A program made the position numbers and the translations under genes. From Myxococcales bacterium (GTDB lineage Bacteria; Myxococcota_A; Polyangia; Polyangiales; JADJMO01): a stretch of DNA of 64,000 bases. Within the stretch, counting starts at the first letter, position 1, and each line of letters begins with the position of its first letter. Below, piece by piece: positions 54,813-63,462 of the stretch. The DNA lies in assembly GCA_016709545.1 (NCBI GenBank), contig JADJMO010000002.1, positions 434,001-498,000 on the forward strand. Reading direction: 5' to 3'. The notes below the pieces were generated by a model. It saw only the letters and a program-made list of their open reading frames with translations. It made no database searches and was not told the DNA's origin.

Positions 54813-56531
54813 ATGCCCATCCTGTCCCGCTTCCCCCTCCTCGCGCTGTCGGTCCTCGCCACGGCCGTCGGTTGCTCCGATGGGTCGCCGGCCGATCCGC
54901 CGGCGGAGGACAGTGGTGCCATGGACACTGGCGCCTTGCCGGACACCGGCGAGTCCGACACGCCGACCGACACGGGCGCCCCCGCGGACACGAGCGTCGA
55001 GGACACGCCGACGGACGCGGGCAAGGGCACCGATCTCGGCTTCCGCCCCAAGCCCGATGGGTTCGGCTTCGAGAACTACGGAACCGGGGCGCCGGTGACG
55101 AACCTGACCGCGGCCGACATGAAGCGGCTGTTCGGAGGCGCCGCCTGCGTGAGCCCCACCGCTGCGACCTGCGTGCTCACGCCGCCCGCGGCCGAGTGGA
55201 TGGACCGGCAGAACGCCGGCATGGGCGGCGGACACTGCGAGGGCATGGCCGCGCTCTCTCTCCTCTTCTACACCGGCAAGCAGAGCGTCACCGACTTCGG
55301 CTCGGTGACGGCGACCCACGACCTCTCGCTCTCGGGCAACGAGAAGCTCCAGCGCGAGATCGCCTACTGGTTCGTCACCCAGGCCACCGAGCCGACCGCG
55401 GGCGGCGAGATCCGCACCCTGACGCCGGTCGAAGTCGTCGACAAGCTGCAGGAGGGCCTGGCCAAGGGCGCCCCCGAGACTTTCACCATGGGGATCTATC
55501 AGCGCGGCCCCAAGGCCGGTCACGCCATCACGCCCTACAAGGTCGACCTGACCGCGAGCCCAATCAAGGTCTTCGTCTACGACAACAACTTCCCGGGTGA
55601 GGAGCGCGTGCTCGAGGTCGACAAGGACAAGAACACCTGGCGGTACTTCGCATCCACCTCACCGTCGGTCCCTGGTTCGGAGTACGAGGGCGACGCGACC
55701 ACCAAGACCCTGACCCTTACGCCGACGAGCAACCGCCTCAAGCCGCAGGACTGCCCCTTCTGCGGGGAGGTGAAGGCCGACGGCTCGGTCAAGGGCTCCA
55801 CCTTCTCGTACCGGCAGATCACGCTGAACGGCAAGGCCAACCTCCTCGTGAGCGACGACGCCACGGGCAAGAAGCTCGGCTTCCAGGCCGGGGCGCTGGT
55901 CAGCGAGATAGCCGGGGCGCGCTACGTCACGCCCAAGTCCAAGGACCTGTGGAACGACGACCAGGAGCCGATGTACCTGCTGCCGTTCGGCACCGATCTC
56001 ACGGTCACGCTCGATGGATCGCTGCTGGGCTCCGTCGAGTCCTCGACGGTCACGATGGTCGCGCCGGGCGTGATCTTCGAGGTCGACGAGGTGATGCTCG
56101 ACGCGGGCCAGAAGGACACGATCAAGCTCTCCAAGGACAACCTCCGGATGGTCTACAAGACCGTGGCGAAGGAGTCGCCGGTGCTCTACGCGGGCGTCAC
56201 GGTCGATGGCGACGCGGACTGGTTCTTCGCCATCAAGGGCTACGGCGAGACGGCGGGGCAGGAGATCTCGCTGCAGTTCGATCTCGTCAAGAAGCGCCTC
56301 GTGATCAAGCTCCTGGGCGCCGACGTCAGCGCGGACTTCGACATCATCGCCGTGCGCTCCGACGACACCGGCAGCCAGACCTTCACCCACTCGGGCAACG
56401 GCGCGAAGCCCACCGACACCATGTACCTCGACTACGGCGCGTGGTCGGGCGACGGCACGCCGATGAAGCTCGAGATCGACACCAACGGTGACGGCACCCC
56501 GGACATGAGTGTAGACCTCACGGATACCTGA
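54813..56531 (+). CDS. lipoprotein with papain-like cysteine peptidase domain
   Basis: 572 residues. A lipobox (VGC, Cys 21), an Asp/Thr/Pro repeat linker (DTGALPDTGESDTPTDTG), then a domain whose Cys (MGGGHCEGMAALSLL, near 146), His (AGHAITPYKV) and Asp/Asn (VFVYDNNFPG) are in the order of papain-like proteases. The C-terminal 250 residues are beta-rich (VTMVAPGVIFEVDEVML, then DADWFFAIKGYG). A calcium-like loop, DTNGDGTPDMS, lies at the end. Substrate unknown. ATG 54813 gives the signal peptide. Confidence 0.72.
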   Translation: MPILSRFPLLALSVLATAVGCSDGSPADPPAEDSGAMDTGALPDTGESDTPTDTGAPADTSVEDTPTDAGKGTDLGFRPKPDGFGFENYGTGAPVTNLTAADMKRLFGGAACVSPTAATCVLTPPAAEWMDRQNAGMGGGHCEGMAALSLLFYTGKQSVTDFGSVTATHDLSLSGNEKLQREIAYWFVTQATEPTAGGEIRTLTPVEVVDKLQEGLAKGAPETFTMGIYQRGPKAGHAITPYKVDLTASPIKVFVYDNNFPGEERVLEVDKDKNTWRYFASTSPSVPGSEYEGDATTKTLTLTPTSNRLKPQDCPFCGEVKADGSVKGSTFSYRQITLNGKANLLVSDDATGKKLGFQAGALVSEIAGARYVTPKSKDLWNDDQEPMYLLPFGTDLTVTLDGSLLGSVESSTVTMVAPGVIFEVDEVMLDAGQKDTIKLSKDNLRMVYKTVAKESPVLYAGVTVDGDADWFFAIKGYGETAGQEISLQFDLVKKRLVIKLLGADVSADFDIIAVRSDDTGSQTFTHSGNGAKPTDTMYLDYGAWSGDGTPMKLEIDTNGDGTPDMSVDLTDT

Positions 56532-56596
56532 TCGGGGGCGCGCTGCCGCGCCTGCAGTCCGCCCCGCTTGTCGTGTCGACTTGCCGCGCTCGTGGC

Positions 56597-56929
56597 ATGG
56601 TCGACGCCATGAACTCCAACGCCCCTGTCGCCCACCTGCCCTGCCCTTGCTGTCAGGGGCGGCGCTACTTCGTGATTCCGAACTGGCAGACCGACAACGT
56701 GCGGTCCGCTGACGCAGTCGAGCCGATGACGATCGCCGCGTTGCGGGTGGGCAGCGGGATGTTCGCCACGAGGGAGCGCGTCTCGGTCCCCCTCCTCCTG
56801 CGCGTGTGCGCGGACTGCGGCGCGGCGCAGGCCTTCGCCGATCCCGCGAGCCTGCGAGCGCTGACCCAGATGCAGCCGCTGGCTGCGGTGTTCGTCGACG
56901 GCAGCGCGAGTCAAGGGCGCCAGCGGTAG
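56597..56929 (+). CDS. small zinc-ribbon protein
   Basis: 110 residues from ATG 56597; an ATG at 56609 is also possible. It has four cysteines in two pairs (LPCPCCQGRRYF near residue 16, RVCADCGAAQAF near 70), a split zinc ribbon. No signal peptide. Family not recognised; it may bind nucleic acid or act as a scaffold. Confidence 0.6.
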   Translation: MVDAMNSNAPVAHLPCPCCQGRRYFVIPNWQTDNVRSADAVEPMTIAALRVGSGMFATRERVSVPLLLRVCADCGAAQAFADPASLRALTQMQPLAAVFVDGSASQGRQR

Positions 56930-56980
56930 CGCGAGGTCGTGCGCGTACGACTCGCCCGGAGCTCGCGCTGCGTGGTCGGC

Positions 56981-57784
56981 TCAGCGACGCGCGAGTTCCA
57001 TCGACAACTCCAGGACCTCTCGACCATGGATCCCGAGCTGAGCCACCTGGTACACCTGCACTTCGCACCGGTCCAGCAGGCCGGCGAGCACCCCAGGCCC
57101 GGAAAGTGCCAGCACGCGAAGGCCGGAGTTTCGCCGGACCATCTCCTCGAGCACATGCTCGACCTCGTTCGCCGCCAGGTCGACGACGGCGACGTCGGGC
57201 AGTTCGTCCAGGATCGAGGCCAGATCGACGACGGCCTCGACGACGGTGACGTCGCAGCCCCCGGAAACCAGCGCACGCGCGAGGCGCGCGCGGGCGAGAC
57301 GGTCCGCGTGGACCAGGAGGATCCGCAGTCGCGGTTCACCTCTCTTGCTCTGGCCCGAGTGGGTGCACGCGGGCCCGTCATCCGCGTCCTTGATCGCCAC
57401 GCCCGACACGGGCTGGAGCGCGCCGCTGATCTCCTCGAGGAAGGCCGCGACGGCGGCGGGCCCGAGCTCGCCCGCGATCGCGTCGACGAGGTGGGCCCGC
57501 GCGAAGGCGAGGAGGGTCAGGGGGTCGGGTGGCAACGTCGAGCGTCGCGCGCTGCGCAGCGCTGCCTGGAGGAAGATGCGCGCGCCCGGATCACCGCCGA
57601 ACGCCGCCTCGAGCTTCGCGACGAGCGTGGCCTGCGGCTCTGGCGCGAGCCTGGCGTTCGCGTGCCTCCTCACATTGTGGCCCGGAGGCCCCACCCCCGC
57701 GCCTGACGCCGACGGTGCGCTGCGAAGCATCCCGCCGGTGACACGCAGAGGTGTCGCCGGTGGGACTTCGGGGCAGTCACGCAT
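56981..57784 (-). CDS. protein with degenerate receiver-like domain
   Basis: 267 residues. The N-terminal 140 are Ala-rich and helical (LVDAIAGELGPAAVAAFLEE). The C-terminal part is a receiver fold without the key residues: LRILLVHADRLARARLARAL has VHAD where VDDD is usual, and VAVVDLAANEVEHV has Asp followed by Leu. It is probably not phosphorylated and may be a dimer partner or ligand sensor. The start at 57784 overlaps the stop of the lipoprotein gene upstream, which supports it. Confidence 0.6.
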   Translation of the reverse strand: MRDCPEVPPATPLRVTGGMLRSAPSASGAGVGPPGHNVRRHANARLAPEPQATLVAKLEAAFGGDPGARIFLQAALRSARRSTLPPDPLTLLAFARAHLVDAIAGELGPAAVAAFLEEISGALQPVSGVAIKDADDGPACTHSGQSKRGEPRLRILLVHADRLARARLARALVSGGCDVTVVEAVVDLASILDELPDVAVVDLAANEVEHVLEEMVRRNSGLRVLALSGPGVLAGLLDRCEVQVYQVAQLGIHGREVLELSMELARR

Positions 57785-58154
57785 CGTCGCAGCGCCTCAC
57801 GAGGGCGCCCACCCAGAGCTCACGGCCTCGTCCCACATCGACGACCTTGCCGCGAAGGACCACAGGTGCTCCCACCAAGCCAGCCAGCAACGGCTCGGCG
57901 CCCGCTGCGAAGACAGGGAACCCCCCGAATCGAAGTGCATCGCCGACGAGGGTGAGCGCACCGACGCGCGTGGTGACGACCTCGCCGCCTTGCCAGTACA
58001 CGGGATCGCGCTCGAGGAGGACGATACTGCAATCGGGCAGCGGCGCAGTCGAGGTCTCGTTCGGTGCACCTCCGTCAGGGGTCCATCGGCCCGGGTCCGG
58101 CAGGTCACTGCAGCCGACGATCAGGAACAACGCCGCGAGCCACCGACGATCCAC
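57777..58154 (-). CDS. small lipoprotein
   Basis: 125 residues: MDRRWLAALFLIVGC ends in a lipobox (Cys 15), then a short Pro/Gly linker and a beta-rich region (VYWQGGEVVTTRVGALTLVG, GAPVVLRGKVVDVGRGREL) that resembles a small OB-like barrel. It overlaps the following receiver-like gene by eight bases, so both are made from one messenger. Function unknown. Confidence 0.62.
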   Translation of the reverse strand: MDRRWLAALFLIVGCSDLPDPGRWTPDGGAPNETSTAPLPDCSIVLLERDPVYWQGGEVVTTRVGALTLVGDALRFGGFPVFAAGAEPLLAGLVGAPVVLRGKVVDVGRGRELWVGALVRRCDDA

Positions 58155-58271
58155 AGAGGAACGCTACGGAGCACCTGGCGCGCGTTGTATGATCTGGATC
58201 ATCCACGGTGAACGGGACTGACGTAAGAAAAGTCACGCAGCCCGGGGGGGCGCCGGTCTAGTCGAGGAACG

Positions 58272-59297
58272 GTGCTCGAGACCGACGAACTCGCGCCAGG
58301 CGTCCACCGCCTGCGCCTCCCGCGCGGCCCCCGCCTGTCGCACACCACCTGCGTGCGACGCTTCGCAGGCCGGGGCCGGAGCGTCGGCCTGATCATCTCG
58401 CCCGGGAGCGACGAGGACCTGCGCGTCCTCGAGCCCTACCTGGACGCCTGGCTCGGCGGCCCGAGCGAGCTCCACTACGTGGTCCTCTTCGAGGCCGATC
58501 CGGAGATGGCGATGGGCGCCGCCACCCTGCAGCAGGCCTCCTCGCAGCCCTGGATCGTCTGTTCCCGAGACGCGTTCCGGCTGGCGCGCTACCACGGGCT
58601 CGACGCCCGCCGGACGATTCTCATGGACGATCTCCCGCGCGGCGAACTCACGCTGCCGACCGGGCACCGCCTGCGCTGTCTGCCCGCGCACCACTGCCCG
58701 GCGCGGGGCGCGTCGATGCTGCTGGATCCCGAGGCGCGGCTCCTGTTCACCGGCAGCCTCTTCGCGAGCGCCGAGCTCCACGAGCCGCTGCTCGGGCTCC
58801 GGGCGTGGCACGAGGCCACGATGCCTTCGACGTCGTGGCTGCGGGAAGCGGTGGCGCGCGTCGCGGCGCGGCAGACCTCGGTCCTCACGGTCGTACCTAC
58901 CTACGGGCAGACGTGGGCGGGCAGGGACCTTCGAGACGCCGTCGACCTGCTGGGCGCGCTCGAGGTCGGCGCCGAGGGTGACGACCCCACGGATCCCCAC
59001 ATCGGCGCCGCCCGTGAGGTGCTGACGGAGCTGACGGCGCTGCTCGGAGAGTCGCCTTCGAGCGACCTGATCGACGATCCGAGCTTCCCCGTCCTGCGCC
59101 GCGAGGCCGGCCTGGTCACCGGCTTCCGGATCTCCGGCGCGCTCGGGCTCGACGTACTAGGTCGCGCGGCGCTCTCGGCCCTGCCTGCGGCGAGCAAGGG
59201 CCTGATGCGCCGTGCGCTGCTCGACATCGAGCGGCTCCGTCGGGTGACGATCGCCCCCGCCCACCCGACCCACCGCCCCGTCCCTTCTCGGGGCTGA
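58272..59297 (+). CDS. ODP-like metallo-beta-lactamase-fold protein
   Basis: 341 residues with a metallo-beta-lactamase fold of the oxygen-binding di-iron protein type. The first metal motif, usually HxExDH, reads VLFEADPEMAMG: the Glu and Asp are kept but the first His is Phe. The second is LPAHHCPARGASMLL, and the third LLFTGSLFASAEL. The C-terminal 100 residues are a separate helical region. It may bind iron and oxygen as a sensor, or be inactive. GTG 58272. No signal peptide. Confidence 0.68.
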   Translation: MLETDELAPGVHRLRLPRGPRLSHTTCVRRFAGRGRSVGLIISPGSDEDLRVLEPYLDAWLGGPSELHYVVLFEADPEMAMGAATLQQASSQPWIVCSRDAFRLARYHGLDARRTILMDDLPRGELTLPTGHRLRCLPAHHCPARGASMLLDPEARLLFTGSLFASAELHEPLLGLRAWHEATMPSTSWLREAVARVAARQTSVLTVVPTYGQTWAGRDLRDAVDLLGALEVGAEGDDPTDPHIGAAREVLTELTALLGESPSSDLIDDPSFPVLRREAGLVTGFRISGALGLDVLGRAALSALPAASKGLMRRALLDIERLRRVTIAPAHPTHRPVPSRG

Positions 59298-59349
59298 TGG
59301 CGCAGGGCGACCATCGCGGCCGCGCACGCGGGCGGCTTGCGCGCCACGA

Positions 59350-59363
59350 AGTAAGTACTTACT
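59350..59363. promoter_or_regulatory. perfect palindrome, operator of the TetR operon
   Basis: AGTAAGTACTTACT is fully symmetric over 14 bp and ends nine bases before the TetR ATG (59373). This is the usual size and place of an autoregulatory TetR operator. Confidence 0.6.
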
Positions 59364-59372
59364 CTCCACAGC

Positions 59373-59993
59373 ATGAGCGAACTCCGTCGCACATCCTCGG
59401 AGCGACAGGTCCAGCTGACCGACGCCGCGCTGCACATCATCGCGACCAGGGGCATCGCGGCATTGAGCACGAGCAGCCTCGCGGCGCAGGTCGGGCTCTC
59501 GAGCGGCGCGATCTTCAAGCACTTCGCCTCGCTCGAGGCGCTGCTCGACGCCGTCGTGGCGCGCGTCGAAGCCGTGCTCGAGTCCACGTACCCGCCCTCG
59601 ACGCTGCCCCCCGTCGAGCGCCTCGAGCGCTTCGTCCAGGCTCGAAGCACCGCGGTGGGCAACCAGCTCGGCATCCTTCGGCTCGTCCTGTCCGAGCAGT
59701 TCCAGCTCGCGCTCCCCCGGCGCGGCTCGGCGCGCCTCGCCGCCTGCGTGCACAAGACCCGCGTGTTCGTCCTCGAGTGCGTGCGTCAGGGGCAGGACGC
59801 CGGGGAGCTGCGCCGCGATCTGTCCGCCGACGCACTCGCGCCGATCGTGATGGGCACGGTGCAGATGCTCGCGCTCTCGCCCTCGAAGGCTCGGCGCCGA
59901 GATGCCGAAGCACGCGCAGTCCTGGGCAGCCTGCTCGCGCTCCTCCGTCCGCCCACAGCCGCTCGCCCGTCGAGCAGAAGGAACTCCCCATGA
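59373..59993 (+). CDS. TetR-family repressor
   Basis: 206 residues. The N-terminal helix-turn-helix reads LTDAALHIIATRGIAALSTSSLAAQ and GLSSGAIFKHFASLEALLDAV; the remainder is the helical ligand domain. It probably represses itself and the three genes after it through the palindrome at 59350. The stop overlaps the ATG of the cupin lipoprotein. Confidence 0.88.
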   Translation: MSELRRTSSERQVQLTDAALHIIATRGIAALSTSSLAAQVGLSSGAIFKHFASLEALLDAVVARVEAVLESTYPPSTLPPVERLERFVQARSTAVGNQLGILRLVLSEQFQLALPRRGSARLAACVHKTRVFVLECVRQGQDAGELRRDLSADALAPIVMGTVQMLALSPSKARRRDAEARAVLGSLLALLRPPTAARPSSRRNSP

Positions 59994-60427
59994 CGCGTCT
60001 GATTCTCACCGCGACCCTCGCCGCTGCCGCGCTCTCCCTCGCAGGCTGTGCCGCGCAGCCCGCGCCACAGCACCACGCGGCAACGCTCGCTGGCCCGCCG
60101 GGCCGCATCGTCGAGCTCCCCGCCGCGCCGAGCGCCGGCGAGCCGCGCGAGGTGCGCGTACTCGTCGACGAGCCTGCGTTGAAGCTCGCGAGCATCGTGC
60201 TTCGAGGGGGCACCGTGCTGCCGACACACCACTCGGAGGTACCGGTGACGATCGTGGCCCTTCGGGGCTCCGGCACCGTGGTGGCCGGGACCGAGCGGCT
60301 GCGCCTGGACCCGACGCACGCGGTCGTGCTCGCGCCGAAGGTCCCGCACGCCGTCGAGCCAGACGCCGGCATCGATCTCGTGCTGCTCGTTCATCACCTC
60401 GGACGCGGCGAGGAGCACCACCCATGA
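59990..60427 (+). CDS. cupin-domain lipoprotein
   Basis: 145 residues. A signal peptide ends in LSLAGC (lipobox, Cys 20), then a cupin barrel (about 55-140): GTVLPTHHSEVPVTIVALRGSG carries the HxH-type ligands, and HAVVLAPKVPHAVEP is motif 2. It acts at the periplasmic face of a membrane. AGAAGGAA ribosome site; ATG overlaps the TetR stop. Second gene of the TetR operon. Confidence 0.78.
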   Translation: MTRLILTATLAAAALSLAGCAAQPAPQHHAATLAGPPGRIVELPAAPSAGEPREVRVLVDEPALKLASIVLRGGTVLPTHHSEVPVTIVALRGSGTVVAGTERLRLDPTHAVVLAPKVPHAVEPDAGIDLVLLVHHLGRGEEHHP

Positions 60428-60849
60428 AGACCGGTCGCTACAACGTCGGCCTGGGGCTGCTCGTGCTCTCGGGTTTCATGCTCTACGGGTTCCTCCTGAT
60501 CTACCTGAGTGACTTCGGGCCGGACAAGGAAGCCTGGGTCGCCAGCTACTCGGTCGGAAAGCACTTCGAGGCGCGTCTCGCGCACGTGCACGGAAGCCTC
60601 TTCGCGCTGCTCAACCTCGCGCTCGGGTTCGTGCTCCTGCGCCTCGCGGCGGCGGGGGACAGGGCGCGCACTGCAGCTGCGGCGCTCGGCCTCGCGGGGA
60701 TCCTCATGCCTGCCGGGATCCTCGGCGAGGTCTACCTCGGCCTGTCGCCGGTCTTCGTGCTGCTCGGCGCTGTCGCGATGACAGCCTCGGTGCTGCTCAC
60801 CGGCGTGCTCGCGCTGAGACACTGGGGCGAAGGAGGGACGGCGACATGA
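60424..60849 (+). CDS. small four-helix membrane protein
   Basis: 141 residues with four predicted membrane helices (LGLLVLSGFMLYGFLLIYL, FALLNLALGFVLLRLA, TAAAALGLAGILMPAGILG, LLGAVAMTASVLLTGVLAL). Histidines in KHFEARLAHVHGS at the second helix could bind haem or metal. The family is not recognised. It lies between a cupin lipoprotein and a cytochrome b561, overlapping both by four bases, so a role in the same electron path is likely. Confidence 0.65.
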   Translation: MKTGRYNVGLGLLVLSGFMLYGFLLIYLSDFGPDKEAWVASYSVGKHFEARLAHVHGSLFALLNLALGFVLLRLAAAGDRARTAAAALGLAGILMPAGILGEVYLGLSPVFVLLGAVAMTASVLLTGVLALRHWGEGGTAT

Positions 60850-61364
60850 TGAGAGAACGTTGGTCCAACGCGAGCGTTGGTCTCCATTGGCTCGCTGCGG
60901 CACTCATCGTCGCACTGGCCACAGCGGGGTTCCTGATGACGAACCTTGCGGTCGACTCGGCCGCGCGGCTGCTCGTCGCGCGGATGCACACACTCGGTGG
61001 GGCGACGCTCATGCTGCTCACCGTCGCGCGTCTCGTCCTCCGCCGTCGCGGGCCCGCGGTGAGTCCGCTGCCAGTCTCGGAGCTGCACCGCCGAGGGGTC
61101 GTTGCGATTCACGCGCTCCTTTACGGGGTCACCTTTCTCATCGGCGCCACCGGCTTCGTCACCGGTGCACGCAGCGCGTGGCCGGACTACCTGCGAGGGC
61201 AGCTCGCGAAGGCCCCAGCGCTCGAGACGCTGGCGTCTCGCGCCGCGCACGCGGCGCTCGTGTTCGTACTGCTCGGCCTCGTCCTGCTACACGTGGGTGG
61301 CGTGGTGCTTCAGCAGGCTCGCGGTGGTGGAGTGCTCAGGCGCATGGCGCCGTTCCAGAAGTGA
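60846..61364 (+). CDS. cytochrome b561-family membrane protein
   Basis: 172 residues with four helices. Haem-ligand histidines sit in SVGLHWLAAALIV, ARMHTLGGATLM, AIHALLYGVTFL and the final helix (ALVFVLLGLVLLHVGG), as in the bacterial b561 group that carries electrons across the membrane or to quinones. Last gene of the TetR operon; the REP-like palindromes at 61414 follow it. Confidence 0.82.
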   Translation: MMRERWSNASVGLHWLAAALIVALATAGFLMTNLAVDSAARLLVARMHTLGGATLMLLTVARLVLRRRGPAVSPLPVSELHRRGVVAIHALLYGVTFLIGATGFVTGARSAWPDYLRGQLAKAPALETLASRAAHAALVFVLLGLVLLHVGGVVLQQARGGGVLRRMAPFQK

Positions 61365-61413
61365 CCCGCAGCGCGCGGACCCGGCTCAAGGCCTGTCGAA
61401 GAATGCCCCCGGG

Positions 61414-61468
61414 CTGAAAGCCCTGGGGCACCGACGGCCGCTGAAGCCCGGGGCATCGACCCCGGGCT
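61414..61468. repeat. REP-like palindromes
   Basis: Two inverted repeats in a row. 61414-61440: outer arms TGCCCC / GGGGCA and inner arms GGGCT / AGCCC around GAA. 61445-61468: perfect arms AGCCCGGGG / CCCCGGGCT with a 6-base loop. They share the core GGGCTGAA(A)GCCC with the hairpin at 41889. Such sequences are typical RAYT targets, and two RAYT genes lie in the window. Confidence 0.65.
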
Positions 61469-61530
61469 CGCCGTCACGCTCGACGGGCTGAACTCCCTTC
61501 TGCGGTCTGTATGTCCGGATCACGCACGGC

Positions 61531-63096
61531 TCACATCCAGGCCCCGAGCCGGCGCCGGATTCCCCGCGCCAGCCCGAGCAGGCCTCCCGGGCCGCGCATC
61601 GGCGCGATGGGCACGGCGGCAAAGCCTTCGCGACGAAGCACCTCGTTGGCCGCGCGCATCCCGGAGATCCAGGCCCCCTCCATGCTGATCACCCGGAACT
61701 CCGTCTGGGTGAAGTCGCCGGCGAGCATCAGGTTCGAGTACGGAGAGGCGGCCGACGGGCGCCGCGCGTCGCTCCCTGGCGTCGTCAAGAAGAACGCGTC
61801 GTGGTTGCCCCGGTGGAAATAGCGACGCTCGATCACGGCGCCGACTGAGCCCGGCCACAGCGCGCCGAGGACCTCGAGAGCGTCGTCGACGATCTCGGCG
61901 TCGGGCCTCGTCGCGTACGGGCCCTCCTCGCCGACGAACTGCACCACCGATCCGCGCCCCTCCGCGTGACGCTGGACGCGCCGCAGGTCGCACACCGTGG
62001 AGAACGGACCGGGCAGGCCGACGATCGCGGTGTCCGCCTCGGGCGGGCTCACGACACGGTCGAACCACAGCTGCAGGGCGATGGTGCGCTGGGTCTCGAG
62101 GGCCGCGATCCCGGCGAAGTAGGGGAGGCCGAGCGCGGCCGGCTGGAGGATCTCGACCAGGTCACGCGGCGGGAGGGCGCTGACGTAGTAGTCGGCGCGC
62201 ACCCTCGTTGCCGTCGCGGGCGGGACCATCGGCGTCTCGGTGCTGTGGTAGTTCGACTGGACCAGAGAGGCGACGTCCGCCGCGTGGATGTAGTGCCGGT
62301 TGTCGACGACCGCGACCGCGTCGACGCCGCCTCCCGCCACCTCCATGCGCTCGGCGCGCTGGAAGCGGTCGATGCGACCGCCCAGCCGCAGGAAGTGGCG
62401 GCGCAGCGGCTCCACGAGGGACTCGGACGTGCCCCCTTCCATGTAGCGGAACGACACGGCGGCGTGGCTCTGCGCCACGAGCTGGATCGCCGCGATGGCG
62501 GAGAGCGCGGACATCGCGCGGGGGTAGATGAACGCGGACTGGCGCACGAAGCGGAAGAACGAGCTCTGCAGCAGCTCGTCGGTGAGGCCCCGCGCGCGCG
62601 CCCAGTCGTCGAACGACACGTCGTCGAGCGCCCGGAGCTGCGAGGGCGTCAGCTGCGGGATGTCCACGAGGAAGACGTCGAGCATCACGCGCGAGACGCG
62701 GAGGGTCTCGACGGGGCCGAAGAGCCGAGACTGAAGGCCCGCCAGCGCGAGGTGGAAGGGGCTCGGGAGCGGCAACGCGCGCAGCCGCCGGACCTTGCCC
62801 TCCGTCCACATCAGGACGTCGTGGCGCTCGCGCGTAAAGCCGCCCATCGCGCCGAGCGCCTCGAGCCGCGCGCCCAGGTTCGGGTAGTCGAAGAACACGT
62901 GGAAGCCGTGGTCGACCGTGAAGGTCCGACCCGAAGAGGCATCGCGGTGAGGCATCGACGAGGCCTTGCCGCCGACGACGTGGCCTCGATCCAGGATGCG
63001 GACGCGAAAGCGATCGCCCCCCGCCTCGAGGAGGTGGATGCCGGTGGAGAGCCCAGCGAGACCGGCACCGAGGACGAGCACTTCGCGCGGAGGCAT
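61531..63096 (-). CDS. FAD-dependent desaturase-like oxidoreductase
   Basis: 521 residues. An N-terminal FAD dinucleotide fold, VLVLGAGLAGLSTGIHLLEAG, with ILDRGHVVGGKASSM, and the C-terminal FAD motif NLMLAGDFTQTEFRVISMEG are those of the amine oxidase/phytoene desaturase family. The middle (GFHVFFDYPNLGARLEALG, RQSAFIYPRAMSALSAIAA) is like carotenoid-modifying members. The substrate is not known; no crt gene is next to it. ATG 63096. Confidence 0.82.
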   Translation of the reverse strand: MPPREVLVLGAGLAGLSTGIHLLEAGGDRFRVRILDRGHVVGGKASSMPHRDASSGRTFTVDHGFHVFFDYPNLGARLEALGAMGGFTRERHDVLMWTEGKVRRLRALPLPSPFHLALAGLQSRLFGPVETLRVSRVMLDVFLVDIPQLTPSQLRALDDVSFDDWARARGLTDELLQSSFFRFVRQSAFIYPRAMSALSAIAAIQLVAQSHAAVSFRYMEGGTSESLVEPLRRHFLRLGGRIDRFQRAERMEVAGGGVDAVAVVDNRHYIHAADVASLVQSNYHSTETPMVPPATATRVRADYYVSALPPRDLVEILQPAALGLPYFAGIAALETQRTIALQLWFDRVVSPPEADTAIVGLPGPFSTVCDLRRVQRHAEGRGSVVQFVGEEGPYATRPDAEIVDDALEVLGALWPGSVGAVIERRYFHRGNHDAFFLTTPGSDARRPSAASPYSNLMLAGDFTQTEFRVISMEGAWISGMRAANEVLRREGFAAVPIAPMRGPGGLLGLARGIRRRLGAWM

Positions 63097-63331
63097 GCCC
63101 CACTCTCGCCGACCCTCACGCCGCGCTGCAAGGTCCGCGCGCCGGCTGCATGACTTCGATCATCGAGCGCGATCCCCTTCGCCGCGCACGTTCGGCGGCC
63201 TCCCGGGCCGGCCGTTCTTCGCGCAGGCGGCGGCTCCCACCGGCGGCATTCCCACGTATCGCCGGCGACACTTCGAGCCGGCGCATGCGACCGGCGTTCA
63301 GCGCGTGAGCGCGAGCCAGCGGTCATGGCAC
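63097..63331. other. intergenic, no gene seen
   Basis: Start-side region of the desaturase gene. It contains an 11-bp palindrome TCGATCATCGA near 63152 but no convincing promoter and no coding frame with a recognisable product. Confidence 0.4.
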
Positions 63332-63362
63332 GTTGGGCTCGGAGGTGGGCACGTCGTGCCCA
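63332..63362. promoter_or_regulatory. palindromic activator site plus half-site, second copy
   Basis: A half-site GTTGGGC at 63332-63338, then the palindrome TGGGCAC-GTC-GTGCCCA at 63346-63362. The palindrome centre is 62 bp upstream of the -12 element of the promoter at 63403. The layout is that of 21771-21813, again with the extra half-site on the far side of the promoter. Confidence 0.55.
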
Positions 63363-63402
63363 AGCGCCCCGCCGATCGCCGAGGATTTCGCCTGTTGCGC
63401 CC

Positions 63403-63418
63403 GGGCACGCACGCTGCA
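63403..63418 (+). promoter_or_regulatory. sigma54-type promoter of the 63463 lipoprotein
   Basis: GGGCACGCACGCTGCA, with GG (63404) and GC (63416) ten bases apart. It is nearly the same as the promoter at 21696. Predicted start about 63429, giving a 34-base leader with GGAAGG. Confidence 0.62.
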
Positions 63419-63462
63419 GGGGGCATGGTCGGACCTGTCGTCCACGGAAGGTGGTTTGTTCC

